From JAENVT01 sp031412355 (GTDB lineage: Bacteria; Actinomycetota; Acidimicrobiia; Acidimicrobiales; Ilumatobacteraceae), in assembly GCA_031412355.1 (NCBI GenBank), contig JANOCR010000144.1, forward strand, positions 1 to 43,894: a DNA stretch of 43,894 bases, written 5' to 3'. Positions 6,856 to 15,563 of the stretch are shown here, piece by piece. Within the stretch, counting starts at the first letter, position 1; each line of letters opens with the position of its first letter. Under the pieces are notes generated by a model that saw nothing but the letters and a program-made list of their open reading frames with translations, was not told where the DNA came from and did no database searches. The position numbers were made by a program, and so were the translations under genes.

Positions 6856-8070
6856 ATGAAGTTGGTGGACGTGCAGAGCCTGGTTGGACGGGTCGCAGCG
6901 ATAGATGCCGACTGCGCGGAATGGGGCGTGTTGCAGACCGCGGTCGGTGATCTGCGCCGGCTGAAATCATGGGTCGAAGGCCGCGAGGTGGCGTTCGCCC
7001 GCTCGATCGCGAAGGTGTCGTCGTACCCCGAGAAATCTCTGGCTGAGGCCGGATGCACAACGTTGCGTCAGGCCGAACAGGTGCTGCATCGCGCCGACAC
7101 CGCCTATGCGGTTCCTGAGTTTGGTACGTCGCTGGATGCCGGTCGGGTTTCCGGTGAGCATGTCGATGTGTTGACGCGCACGTTGGGCCAACTCGAGCCT
7201 GCCGTCCGTGCCAAGTTGATCGAGAACGCGCCAAGCCTGCTGCCGATCGCCGAACACGTGGCCGCCGACGAGTTCGCTCGAGCGTTGCGAGCCGAGGCAC
7301 GTCGATTGGAACGTGACGGTGACGGGCTCGAACGCTTGGAGCGCCAACGACGGGCAATTCGGTTCAACACCTGGATCGACAAGCAGACCGGGATGGGTCG
7401 CTGGTCGGCCACCTGGGACCCTGAGACGATGTTGAGGCTCGAGGCCCGTATCGACGCCCAGGTCGAGGTCCTATTCCACGACGCCCAGCCCGCCGGCTGC
7501 CCGAGCGATCTGATCGAGAAGCAGTCGTACTTGCGTGCTCACGCCATGCTGGCGTTGTTGGATGGCCAGGGAGTACGGCTGGGCAAGCCCGAACTCATCG
7601 TGGTCGAGGATCACACGGACCTCCAACCAGACGGTCAGCCGACGATCGACTACGGACTCGATGTCGATCTTCCCCGCAGCGTCGTGGACGAGCTACGCCG
7701 AACCGCCAACGTGTACACCATCACAGTCCGAAACGGCGTCGTGCTGCGAGCGCCGGGTGTGCTGAACCTCGGGCGCACGACTCGGCTCGCCAATCGGGCG
7801 CAGCGGCGGGCGTTGCAGGCCCTGTACGCGACGTGTGCGATCCCCGATTGCCGCGTGCGGTACAGCCGCACCAAGTTGCACCACGTCGTCTGGTGGCAGC
7901 ACGACGGCTGTTCCGACCTCGACAACTTTCTGCCCGTGTGTGAACTGCACCACCAGAAGATTCACAACGGCGGCTGGGCGGTCAGCCTGGGACCGAACCG
8001 CCAGTTGACGATCAAGTTCCCCGATGGATCGATCATGACCACCGGCCCACCCATGCGTGGCGCTTCATGA
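6856..8070 (+). CDS. DUF222 / HNH endonuclease domain protein (13E12 repeat type)
   Basis: 404 residues from ATG 6856. The long alpha-helical first part (DUF222, about 30-300) is followed by an HNH nuclease domain near 325-385: CAIPDC, then KLHHVVWWQHDG, DNFLPVCELHHQKIHNGGW. The Cys pairs (CAIPDC and the later Cys before ELHH) should bind structural zinc, and the His residues form the beta-beta-alpha-metal active site. The family is multi-copy and strain-variable in actinobacteria and is thought to be mobile, but no transposase or target repeat is seen here. Its stop overlaps an in-frame ATG of the next reading frame (ATGA at 8067), but that gene probably starts at 8130. Confidence 0.88.
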   Translation: MKLVDVQSLVGRVAAIDADCAEWGVLQTAVGDLRRLKSWVEGREVAFARSIAKVSSYPEKSLAEAGCTTLRQAEQVLHRADTAYAVPEFGTSLDAGRVSGEHVDVLTRTLGQLEPAVRAKLIENAPSLLPIAEHVAADEFARALRAEARRLERDGDGLERLERQRRAIRFNTWIDKQTGMGRWSATWDPETMLRLEARIDAQVEVLFHDAQPAGCPSDLIEKQSYLRAHAMLALLDGQGVRLGKPELIVVEDHTDLQPDGQPTIDYGLDVDLPRSVVDELRRTANVYTITVRNGVVLRAPGVLNLGRTTRLANRAQRRALQALYATCAIPDCRVRYSRTKLHHVVWWQHDGCSDLDNFLPVCELHHQKIHNGGWAVSLGPNRQLTIKFPDGSIMTTGPPMRGAS

Positions 8071-8116
8071 AGGCCGCAGCGAGCTCAGCAGATCAAACAC
8101 ATTCGAAGGGGACGGG

Positions 8117-8122
8117 TACGCT
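8117..8122 (+). promoter_or_regulatory. -10 element for leaderless cystathionine beta-synthase mRNA
   Basis: TACGCT ends seven bases before ATG 8130. It decides that start over ATG 8067, which would add 21 residues not typical of the family. Confidence 0.5.
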
Positions 8123-8129
8123 GGCGCGC

Positions 8130-9551
8130 ATGCCTTGGGGTGACGATTCCGACGACGCTCGATTGCACGGCACGTCGATCGCCGACAGCGTGCTCGACCT
8201 GGTCGGCAACACGCCGCTCGTGCGCTTGAAGCGCACCAGCGAGATCCACGGCATCGAGTGTGTGCTGGCAATGAAGATGGAGACCACCAATCCAGGCGGG
8301 TCGTCGAAGGACCGGCCGGCGATGGAGATGATCCTCGCTGCCGAACGCGACGGGCTGCTGAAGCCCGGCGACACCATCGTCGAGCCAACCAGTGGCAACA
8401 CGGGTGTGGGCCTGGCCATCGTCGCGGCACAACGCGGTTACAAGTGCGTGTTCGTGATGACCGACAAGAACGGGCCCGAAAAGATCACGCTGCTGCGTGC
8501 GTACGGTGCCGAGGTGATCGTCTGCCCGGTGGCCGTGCCGCCGGAAGACCCGCAGAGCTACTACAAGGTGGCCGAACGGATCACCAGCGAGCGCAATGCG
8601 TTCCGGCCCAACCAGTACGCCAACCCCAACAACCCACTCGCCCACGAGAAGACCACTGGGCCCGAGCTGTGGCAGCAGACCGGCGGGCGCATCACCCATT
8701 TCGTCGCCGGCGCCGGCACCTGCGGCACGATCACGGGCACCGCCCGATTCCTGAAGCAGCAGAACCCCAACATCAAGGTCATCGCCGGCGACCCGGAGAT
8801 GTCGGTGTTCTCGGGCGGGTCCGGCAGGCCGTACCTGGTCGAGGGTGTCGGCGAGGACTTCTATCCGGCTGCGTGGGATGCTTCGCTGTACGACGAGATC
8901 ATCCCGATCAGCGACGAGGCCAGCTTCCGCACCGCTCGGCAGGTCAGCCGCGAGGAAGGCATCTTGATCGGCGGCAGTGGCGGGTTGGCGGTGGCCGCTG
9001 CCCTGAAGGTCGCCAAACGGGCCGATCCCGACGACATCGTCGTGGTGTTGAACCCCGACAGTGGTCGCGGCTACCTGTCACGCATCTTCGACGACGATTG
9101 GATGGCCAACTTCGGGTTCGTGCAGGAATGCGATCAGTGCATCGCGGCAGTGCTCGACACCCGCGGCGACACGCCATCGCTGCTGTACGTCAACCCAACC
9201 GAGACCGTGCGCCGGACGATCGAGGTCATGCGTGCCAACGGCGTCAGCCAGTTGCCGGTGTGCAAGAACACGCCTCCGTTCGCCAATGCCGAGGTGTCGG
9301 GCTCGGTCGACGAGCTCGACCTGATGGAGTCCGTCTACCAAGACCCATCGATCATGGACACCCCCGTCGAGAAGGTGATGAGCCCGAAGCTGCCCACGAT
9401 CGGCGTCGGCCAGAAGGTGGCACTGGCCGTGGCCATGCTCGACAAGTCGCCGGCGTTGCTGGTGCTGTCGGGTGGGCGGCCGCTCAGCGTGCTGACCCGA
9501 ACCGATCTGTTGACCTACTTCGAGGTCGTGGCGGGTGATCAACATGGGTGA
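8130..9551 (+). CDS. cbs: Cystathionine beta-synthase
   Basis: 473 residues from ATG 8130. The PLP fold type II domain (about 15-330) has LVGNTPLVRL, the Schiff-base lysine in GGSSKDRPA, and the phosphate loop TSGNTGVGLA. The C-terminus carries a pair of CBS regulatory motifs (about 350-470), which in animal enzymes bind S-adenosylmethionine; the regulator here is unknown. The enzyme joins homocysteine and serine to cystathionine. The next gene overlaps by eight bases and encodes the partner that acts on cystathionine, so the two form a transsulfuration operon from methionine/homocysteine to cysteine. An O-acetylserine-dependent activity is a possible alternative, as in several bacterial homologues. 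Confidence 0.92.
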   Translation: MPWGDDSDDARLHGTSIADSVLDLVGNTPLVRLKRTSEIHGIECVLAMKMETTNPGGSSKDRPAMEMILAAERDGLLKPGDTIVEPTSGNTGVGLAIVAAQRGYKCVFVMTDKNGPEKITLLRAYGAEVIVCPVAVPPEDPQSYYKVAERITSERNAFRPNQYANPNNPLAHEKTTGPELWQQTGGRITHFVAGAGTCGTITGTARFLKQQNPNIKVIAGDPEMSVFSGGSGRPYLVEGVGEDFYPAAWDASLYDEIIPISDEASFRTARQVSREEGILIGGSGGLAVAAALKVAKRADPDDIVVVLNPDSGRGYLSRIFDDDWMANFGFVQECDQCIAAVLDTRGDTPSLLYVNPTETVRRTIEVMRANGVSQLPVCKNTPPFANAEVSGSVDELDLMESVYQDPSIMDTPVEKVMSPKLPTIGVGQKVALAVAMLDKSPALLVLSGGRPLSVLTRTDLLTYFEVVAGDQHG

Positions 9552-10692
9552 GTTCGAGGAGCAGACCTCGTGGGGCTTCGAGACCCGAGCCGTGCACACC
9601 GGGCAGGACCCCGACCCCGTCACAGGCGCGGTCGTCACCCCGATCACGCTGAGCACGACGTTCGCCCAAGAGGGCGTGGGTGGCCACAAGGGGTTCGAGT
9701 ACTCGCGCAGCGGCAACCCCACACGCGCCGCGCTGGAAGCATGCGTCGCATCGCTGGAGAACGCGCATCACGGCCTGGCCTTCGCCAGCGGATTGGCTGC
9801 TGAAGACAACGTACTGCGCCTGCTGCGGCCCGGCGACCGGGTGCTGCTGGGCAACGATGCCTACGGGGGCACCTTCCGTCTGATCGACAAGGTGCACACC
9901 GGGTTGGCGTGGACCGCTGTGGACCTGATCGACACCGATCGCCTCAGCGCCGAATGGCCGTCCGACACCCGGCTGGTGTGGCTCGAGACGCCTACCAATC
10001 CGTTGTTGCGCTGTTTCGACATCGAGAAGATCTGCGAGATCGCCCACAGCCGTGGGGCGCTGGTGTGCGTCGACAACACGTTCGCCACGCCGTTCCTGCA
10101 GCAACCGCTGTCGCTGGGCGCCGACGTGGTCGTGCACTCGGCCACCAAGTACCTCGGCGGTCACAGCGACGTCGTCGGCGGTTTCCTTGCGCTCGACGAT
10201 GACGAGTTGGCGGCCCGGTTGACCTTCACCCAGAACGCCGCTGGCGCGGTCCCTGCGCCGTTCGACTGCTACATGGTGCTGCGCGGCGTGAAGACCCTGG
10301 CTGTGCGCATGGAACGCCACTGCGCCAACGCCCGCTCGGTCGTCGACCTCTTGGTGGGCCACCCCTCCGTCGACAGGGTGCTGTATCCGCAACTCCCCGA
10401 CCACCCGGGCCACGCCGCTGCTGCCAAGCAGATGCGCGACTTCGGGGGCATGGTCAGCTTCACCATGCGGGGTGGAGTCGACGCCGCGCTGCGAGTCGCG
10501 GCGGCAACGAAGTTGTTCGTGCTGGCCGAATCACTCGGCGCCGTCGAGAGCCTGATCGAGCATCCCGGCCACATGACCCATGCGTCGGTCGCCGGGTCGC
10601 CGCTGGAGGTTCCCGACAACCTGTTGCGCCTGTCGGTCGGCATCGAGTCCGCTGCCGACCTGGTCGCCGACCGCGAGCAAGCGCTCGGCTGA
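9544..10692 (+). CDS. Cystathionine gamma-synthase/lyase (Cys/Met metabolism PLP enzyme)
   Basis: 382 residues from ATG 9544, which has a GGCGGG run eight bases upstream; GTG 9535 is in frame. The fold type I PLP enzyme has FEYSRSGNPTR, YGGTFRL, the conserved DNTFATPFLQQPL, the PLP lysine in HSATKYLGGHSD (about residue 202), and ESLIEHPGHMTHAS at the end. Family members either make cystathionine from homoserine esters or cleave it to cysteine. Being translationally coupled to cystathionine beta-synthase favours the lyase direction (reverse transsulfuration), but sequence alone cannot separate the two. Convergent with the amine oxidase gene, four bases apart. Confidence 0.9.
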   Translation: MGEFEEQTSWGFETRAVHTGQDPDPVTGAVVTPITLSTTFAQEGVGGHKGFEYSRSGNPTRAALEACVASLENAHHGLAFASGLAAEDNVLRLLRPGDRVLLGNDAYGGTFRLIDKVHTGLAWTAVDLIDTDRLSAEWPSDTRLVWLETPTNPLLRCFDIEKICEIAHSRGALVCVDNTFATPFLQQPLSLGADVVVHSATKYLGGHSDVVGGFLALDDDELAARLTFTQNAAGAVPAPFDCYMVLRGVKTLAVRMERHCANARSVVDLLVGHPSVDRVLYPQLPDHPGHAAAAKQMRDFGGMVSFTMRGGVDAALRVAAATKLFVLAESLGAVESLIEHPGHMTHASVAGSPLEVPDNLLRLSVGIESAADLVADREQALG

Positions 10693-10696
10693 CAGC

Positions 10697-11938
10697 TCAG
10701 CCCGTGATCGCTGCGGCCACGCGGGCTCCGCTGCGCAGTGCACCCTCCATGAAGCCGCTGAACTCGTCGGTGTGCTCGCCTGCCAACCACAGACGACCAT
10801 GTGGTGCGCGCAGCAGCGGCTCGGCAGCGCCCAGTTGGCCCTGCCCGAAGCAGCTGTAGGCGCCGAGGCTGAACGGATCGTTGGTCCAATCGGTGTGCAC
10901 CCGCTGCCCGGCGAGGCCCTTGGCACCGGGGAACAGCCGGTCGATCTCGGCCACGATACGTTCCGGGGCTTCAGGCAGTGCGGCGAACGCGGCGCCATCG
11001 TGCGACGACAGCAGGTTGGTCAGCACGCCACGATCGCCACCTTGGTCGTCGGTGGTTTCCCACAGATGGCCCCACGCCCGCTCGGTCAGCACCTCGCCGT
11101 TGCTGCCGTAGTCGCGCCAGATCCGGCGGTCGAACTGCACGCTGATCTTGCCGCCGATGCCGTACCCGATCTCTCCGAGTTCCAGCGGCATGGACGGCCA
11201 GATGCGAGACAGCACAGGCAGCGGCACCGCGGCGACGATCGACCCCGCAGTCATGACCTCGCCGGTCGTCAACGAAACGCTGCCGGTTTCTGCGTCGACC
11301 GACTGCACGATCGTCGCCATCCGCACCCGGCCGCCGAGCCGGGCGGCCAGACCGGTGGCCAGTTGGTCGTTGCCGCCCGCGATGCGATGGCACTCCGGCC
11401 TGCCTTCGCCCTGCAGCCGTGCCAGGCGCCCGGCGAAACGTTGACTGATCTCCTCCGGCGGCAGCATGTACTCCGTGCGGATCTTTCGGCCGATCGCCAG
11501 TCGCGACAACACCGACAGTTCGAGCGAATGCATCAGATCCGCCAACGTGCCGAGGTCGAAGTCGTCGCTGTCCTCGACGGCCGACACGGCGCGCTCCCAC
11601 TGCGCGATGTCGGGTGCGATCGTGGCGTGCATCGACATCGGCACCGCCCGACCACCCGCGTCGAGCAAGGTCTCGGCCGGGTCGAGCTCGGCCGTTCGCG
11701 ACGTCAGCGCCAAGCCGAGCCGCGCTGCGACCGCCAGCACTTCGTCGTGGTTGGAGTCGATGAACTCGGCGCCGCGCTCGCAGGTCTGGCCGTCGCTGAA
11801 GTGGTGGCTGAACACGCGCCCGCCGACACGTTCGCGGCCCTCCAACACCGCAACACTTGCGCCGCCTGCGACCAGCGCTTCGGCACATCGCAGCCCGGAG
11901 AGACCAGCGCCGATCACCACGACATCGACGTCGACCAT
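10697..11938 (-). CDS. Flavin monoamine oxidase family protein
   Basis: 413 residues from ATG 11938, preceded by GGTGG. The FAD-binding Rossmann motif is at the N-terminus (VVVIGAGLSGLRCAEAL), with the GG motif VGGRVFS and GAEFID typical of amine oxidases. The C-terminal FAD motif LAGEHTDEFSGFMEGALRSG closes the fold. No signal peptide is seen, so it is probably cytoplasmic. Substrates could be primary amines, polyamines or other amino compounds. It is the last gene of a selD-rnhB-oxidase run, starting 10 bases after rnhB. The functional link to the other two genes is unclear. Confidence 0.88.
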   Translation of the reverse strand: MVDVDVVVIGAGLSGLRCAEALVAGGASVAVLEGRERVGGRVFSHHFSDGQTCERGAEFIDSNHDEVLAVAARLGLALTSRTAELDPAETLLDAGGRAVPMSMHATIAPDIAQWERAVSAVEDSDDFDLGTLADLMHSLELSVLSRLAIGRKIRTEYMLPPEEISQRFAGRLARLQGEGRPECHRIAGGNDQLATGLAARLGGRVRMATIVQSVDAETGSVSLTTGEVMTAGSIVAAVPLPVLSRIWPSMPLELGEIGYGIGGKISVQFDRRIWRDYGSNGEVLTERAWGHLWETTDDQGGDRGVLTNLLSSHDGAAFAALPEAPERIVAEIDRLFPGAKGLAGQRVHTDWTNDPFSLGAYSCFGQGQLGAAEPLLRAPHGRLWLAGEHTDEFSGFMEGALRSGARVAAAITG

Positions 11939-11948
11939 CAGACCACCA

Positions 11949-12620
11949 TCAGAACAACGTGGGTTGCTCGGGAATGACGCGACGCGGCACGCCCGGCCAC
12001 GGCACGTAGTGATCCATGAACACCCAAGTGCGGCGGTGGATGGCCGATGGCCCGTAGGCCTGCAGCGCCGCCTTGTGAACCGGGCACGGATACCCCTTGT
12101 TGGAGTCGAAGCTCCACTGGGGATAGTGCTCGGCCTGCTCGCGCATGATGCGGTCGCGGGTGACCTTGGCGAGGATCGAGGCGGCGGCCACCGACAGACA
12201 GTGAAGATCCGCCTTGACCCGCAACTCGACGTGGGCCACATTGGCGCCGACGAAGTTCCACTTCCCGTCGACCACGGCGGCGTCGGGCGTGACGCCGAGA
12301 GCCGCCAGTGCTCGGCGCGTGGCCAGGCGCTGCGCCTCGGCCATGCCCAGCTCGTCGCACTCTTCCTGCGACGCCCCGCCCACAGCCCAGGCGTCGCACC
12401 ACGCGGCAATCCGATCGAACAGCATCTCGCGGCCCGGCTCGGTCAGCACCTTGGAGTCACGCACGCCGTTGACTCGCCGTAGCCGTGGCAGCACTGCGGC
12501 GCCGACCATCAGCGGGCCGGCCCAGGCACCACGGCCGACCTCGTCGATGCCGACGATCACGTCGTGGCCGGCAGCCCACAGCTCCTTCTCGATCGAGCGC
12601 GTGGGGGCCCGGCCAGCCAT
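11949..12620 (-). CDS. rnhB: Ribonuclease HII
   Basis: 223 residues from ATG 12620, whose A is also the last base of the selD stop (TGATG), so translation is coupled. The catalytic DEDD set is visible: GIDEVGRGAWAGPL (Asp, Glu), VVDGKWNF (Asp), and the ADLHCLSVAAASILAKVTRD block. The end has SFDSNKGYP, typical of RNase HII. It removes RNA from RNA-DNA hybrids, including single ribonucleotides in DNA. The C-terminal segment after YGPSAIHRRTW is a little longer than in short homologues. Sits in a selD-rnhB-amine oxidase operon, an unusual set of partners. Confidence 0.94.
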   Translation of the reverse strand: MAGRAPTRSIEKELWAAGHDVIVGIDEVGRGAWAGPLMVGAAVLPRLRRVNGVRDSKVLTEPGREMLFDRIAAWCDAWAVGGASQEECDELGMAEAQRLATRRALAALGVTPDAAVVDGKWNFVGANVAHVELRVKADLHCLSVAAASILAKVTRDRIMREQAEHYPQWSFDSNKGYPCPVHKAALQAYGPSAIHRRTWVFMDHYVPWPGVPRRVIPEQPTLF

Positions 12621-13636
12621 CAGCGCAACGCGATGGCCGGGGTGCCGGCCGCAACTTCGCCGACGCGGCACCACAAGTCGGACAGCGACGACAATGCCGA
12701 CGGGTCGATGGCTGCCAGCAACCCACCGGATGTCTGCGGATCCATGCACACCGCCTCGCCCGCGGCGGTTGCAGACGAGCGCATGTTGCCGGCGACGTAG
12801 TCGCGGTTGCGCGGATCTCCGCCGGTGCGCACGCCGCGTTCGGCGGCCTCACGTGCCCCTGGATACGTGCGCAGCCCCTCGGTGTCGATCACGATCTGCA
12901 CGCCACCGCGCTCGGCCATCTCCCAACCGTGCCCCGCCAGGCCGTAGCCGGTGACGTCGGTGGCCGCGTGCACGGCCGCGCCCAGCGACTGCAACTCCTC
13001 GCTGGCCGCCCGGTTCAACTGGCGCATGCCGACGATTGCCGCAACCTTGTCGGCAGCGGACCCGCCGGCCAACGCCAAGCCCGTGCCCAGCGGTTTGCTG
13101 AGCACCAGCACATCGCCCGGACGGCCGCCACCCTTTCGGAACACGCGAGCCGGATCGACGACGCCCTGCACGGCGAGACCGAAGATGGGCTCGGGATTGC
13201 GGATGGTGTGGCCCCCGGCAATGGTGCCGCCGGCCTCGGCAACGACCGCGGCTGCAGCGTCGAAGATGGCCACGATGGCCTCGCGCGGGAAGTGCTCGGG
13301 GAAGGCGGCAATGTTGACAGCGATCGCGACACGCCCACCCATGGCGAACACATCGCTGCACGCGTTGGCCGCGGCGATCGCACCGAAGTCACTGGGATGA
13401 TCGACCAACGGCGGGAAGAAATCGGTGGTGCTGACCAGGGCAACGCCGGGCGCCATCTCGTAGATCGCGGCATCGTCGAAAGGGGCCAGGCCGACCAGCA
13501 GCGACGGGTCGACGCCCGGCGGCATGTCGCGAACCATGTCGGTCAGCAGCGCAGCACCCCACTTCGCGGCGCACCCGCCGCACGATGTCCACTCGGTCAG
13601 GCGCAGATCAGCGAATGGCTCGGTCACGGCTGTCAC
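12620..13636 (-). CDS. selD: Selenide, water dikinase (selenophosphate synthase)
   Basis: 338 residues from GTG 13636, where a TAGGCT hexamer ends six bases upstream. The active-site block is SCGGCAAKWG: Cys22 and Lys25 keep the C-x-x-K spacing of the catalytic Cys/Sec and Lys in known SelD proteins. FDDAAIYEM and STTDFFPPLVDHPSDFG supply the ATP and metal aspartates. GGHTIRNPEPIFGLAVQG and the C-terminal DPQTSGGLL are family signatures. It makes selenophosphate from selenide and ATP, the Se donor for selenocysteine, selenouridine tRNA or Se-dependent molybdenum enzymes. It uses Cys, not selenocysteine, at the active site. No selA, selB, tRNA-Sec or mnmH gene lies in the window. Divergent from a MOSC gene. 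Confidence 0.94.
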   Translation of the reverse strand: MTAVTEPFADLRLTEWTSCGGCAAKWGAALLTDMVRDMPPGVDPSLLVGLAPFDDAAIYEMAPGVALVSTTDFFPPLVDHPSDFGAIAAANACSDVFAMGGRVAIAVNIAAFPEHFPREAIVAIFDAAAAVVAEAGGTIAGGHTIRNPEPIFGLAVQGVVDPARVFRKGGGRPGDVLVLSKPLGTGLALAGGSAADKVAAIVGMRQLNRAASEELQSLGAAVHAATDVTGYGLAGHGWEMAERGGVQIVIDTEGLRTYPGAREAAERGVRTGGDPRNRDYVAGNMRSSATAAGEAVCMDPQTSGGLLAAIDPSALSSLSDLWCRVGEVAAGTPAIALR

Positions 13637-13642
13637 GCCGCC

Positions 13643-13675
13643 AGCCTACGGTGAAGAGTCACGCTGTTCTATCGT
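13643..13675. promoter_or_regulatory. Divergent leaderless promoter pair (selD / MOSC)
   Basis: Minus-strand TAGGCT (13648-13643) ends six bases before GTG 13636; plus-strand TATCGT (13670-13675) ends six bases before ATG 13682. The two starts are 45 bases apart. Confidence 0.5.
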
Positions 13676-13681
13676 GCCGGC

Positions 13682-14368
13682 ATGTACACGATCGGGCCGT
13701 ACCGCTTCACCGAGACCGACGCCAAGCGCACCGTGCGATTCGGCGACGAGGTCTTCGGTCTTTACGCCGAGCGCCGAGACCCCGGCGTGATCGAACACCT
13801 GCGGCCACCTGCGCCGTCGGGCGACGTGGCCGCCGACCTCGCCGCGGTGTGGGCGTCGTGGACCTCGGCCGGCCCCGCGTTGCGCGCTGCCGGGCAGTTG
13901 CCGGCTCGCTCGGAGGGCACCGTCGCCCAGCTCAGCGTCTCGCTGGGTGGCCTGCCCAAGCTGCCGATCGACCCGGCCGAGGTGACGTGGAAGGGGATGG
14001 TAGGCGATCGCCAGGCAACCCGCCTGCATCACGGCCGCCCATGGCAGGCGTTGTGCATCTGGAGCACCGAGGTGATCGACGGCTTCCGTCACGACGGCCA
14101 CCCGCTGGCCGCCGGTCGCGCCGGCGAGAACATCACCGTCAGCGGGCTCGCGTGGGCCGACGTGCGCGCCGGAGTGCGTCTGCGAGTGGGCGAGGTGCTG
14201 TGCGAGGTGAGTTGTTACGCGCTGCCATGCAGGACCAACAAGCCTTGGTTCGTCGACGGCGACTTCATGGTCATGCACCACGACTGCGGTCCGGTCAGCC
14301 GGGTTTACGCGACGGTGCTGGAGCCGGGTCGCATCAACGTCGGCGACCCGGCAGTCCTCGAGCCGTAG
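13682..14368 (+). CDS. MOSC domain protein
   Basis: 228 residues from ATG 13682. The first 80 residues are an unassigned extension. The MOSC domain follows, with LSVSLGGLPKLP, WKGMVGDRQATRLHHGRPWQALCIWS and AGRAGENITVSGL. The late CYALPCRTNKPWF has the conserved Cys expected to carry a persulfide. MOSC domains move sulfur to the molybdenum cofactor or act in molybdenum enzymes that reduce N-hydroxylated compounds; the stand-alone members are poorly known. Sharing a promoter region with selD raises the idea of a role in selenium-containing molybdenum cofactors, which is inference. Confidence 0.85.
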   Translation: MYTIGPYRFTETDAKRTVRFGDEVFGLYAERRDPGVIEHLRPPAPSGDVAADLAAVWASWTSAGPALRAAGQLPARSEGTVAQLSVSLGGLPKLPIDPAEVTWKGMVGDRQATRLHHGRPWQALCIWSTEVIDGFRHDGHPLAAGRAGENITVSGLAWADVRAGVRLRVGEVLCEVSCYALPCRTNKPWFVDGDFMVMHHDCGPVSRVYATVLEPGRINVGDPAVLEP

Positions 14369-14401
14369 GCAGGACTCAGCCGCAGGACTCGGCTGCAGGA
14401 C

Positions 14402-15556
14402 TCAGCTGAACGTCTGGTCGACGCGTGGCCACAACGCCTCGCCCGACAGTTGTCCGGTCGTCCACGTGCCGTACGCCAACGGCATTGGTTGGCCGTCGAC
14501 TTCCCACAGCACGGCTGGGCGGTCGCCGTGCCAACGAACGGCGAACGACAGCAACGAAGCAAGGCCCACCGCCAAACCGTGGGCCTCGAAGTCGACGCCC
14601 AGCCATGCCGGCGGGAACGACATCGGCATCAACTGCACGGCGTGCTCGTCGGAGACCACCAAGTGGCGTTCGACCCAGGCGGGCACCAGGGCCGGCCGTG
14701 AGGGCATCTCGGCAGACGTGCTCTGCGGGGCAGGCAGCCTCATCCGCCGCAGGTCGTCGACCGCCCTGTCTTCGCCCGCTGCGTGCAGGACGCGCGCCGC
14801 CGCTTCGACCGTGCCAGCGACGATCGGGGCGCCAGAGCGGGCCAACGCCTGCAGTTGCTCGGCGATGTCGGGCACCCAGATCGAGGCGGGATCACCGAGT
14901 CGCACAAGTTCGGCGACGCCCAGGATGAACGCGCCGGGATCGACGCGGTCGTCCTCGCTGTGCGCCAACGGACCGTTCAGCAGCAGCGCGCAGCGCGCCG
15001 CAGTGACGGCGTCGACCATCGCCGCGTCGGGCAACTGCAGACGGCTGGCGCGCTGCGTCTGCGCCAGCCAGCCACGCGCCACCTGCTCCGCCGGCGCGAC
15101 CACCTCGGGTAACGCGGACGCGCCGGCGTGCGCGCGAGCCACCGTGACGGTGGCCTGATGCCCTACCGGGAAGATCACGGCGTCGTCCGGCAGCTCGATG
15201 CCCTGCGGTGGCATCGATGTAGGTGGCCGCTGTGACAGCAGCGCGCCGCCGGTGAACGCCACGGCGATCGGCAGCGTCGAGTCGTTGGTCACTTCGATGA
15301 TCGTCAGGCCACCCGAATCGGCGACGGAGTACACGCGCTGCACGACGTCGCCCCCCGGAATGCGGACCCTGGTCTCGACGACCGGGGTGCCGGCGACGGC
15401 CGTCTGTCGAGTCGCGGTCTCGTGCTGCGGGCGATGCCAACGGTCGTCGGCAGCGACGAACCAGTCGATCGTCGCGGAACCGTCCCAAGGCTCGACTGCA
15501 CCCCATGGCGTCACTGTTGCCCGCCAACGTCCACCGACGACACCTGTGCACGTCAC
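14402..15556 (-). CDS. Uncharacterised protein linked to gpsA
   Basis: 384 residues from GTG 15556, seven bases after the gpsA stop, so the two are co-transcribed. I do not recognise the family. The N-terminal part (about 1-150) looks beta-rich, with VTPWGAVEPWDGSATIDWF and VTNDSTLPIAVAFTGGAL, a pattern seen in carbohydrate-associated beta-sandwiches. The middle and C-terminal parts are helical and end with GLAVGLASLLSFAVRWHGDRPAVLWEVDG, reminiscent of (alpha/alpha) barrel glycosidases. There is no signal peptide. A role with glycerol phosphate or a glycolipid is possible from context only. Confidence 0.65.
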   Translation of the reverse strand: MTCTGVVGGRWRATVTPWGAVEPWDGSATIDWFVAADDRWHRPQHETATRQTAVAGTPVVETRVRIPGGDVVQRVYSVADSGGLTIIEVTNDSTLPIAVAFTGGALLSQRPPTSMPPQGIELPDDAVIFPVGHQATVTVARAHAGASALPEVVAPAEQVARGWLAQTQRASRLQLPDAAMVDAVTAARCALLLNGPLAHSEDDRVDPGAFILGVAELVRLGDPASIWVPDIAEQLQALARSGAPIVAGTVEAAARVLHAAGEDRAVDDLRRMRLPAPQSTSAEMPSRPALVPAWVERHLVVSDEHAVQLMPMSFPPAWLGVDFEAHGLAVGLASLLSFAVRWHGDRPAVLWEVDGQPMPLAYGTWTTGQLSGEALWPRVDQTFS

Positions 15557-15563
15557 GGGCTGC

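Noticed and set aside
12620..13636. Selenocysteine in SelD or elsewhere in the window
   Set aside because: The SelD active site has Cys codons, and I saw no in-frame TGA inside a conserved domain.
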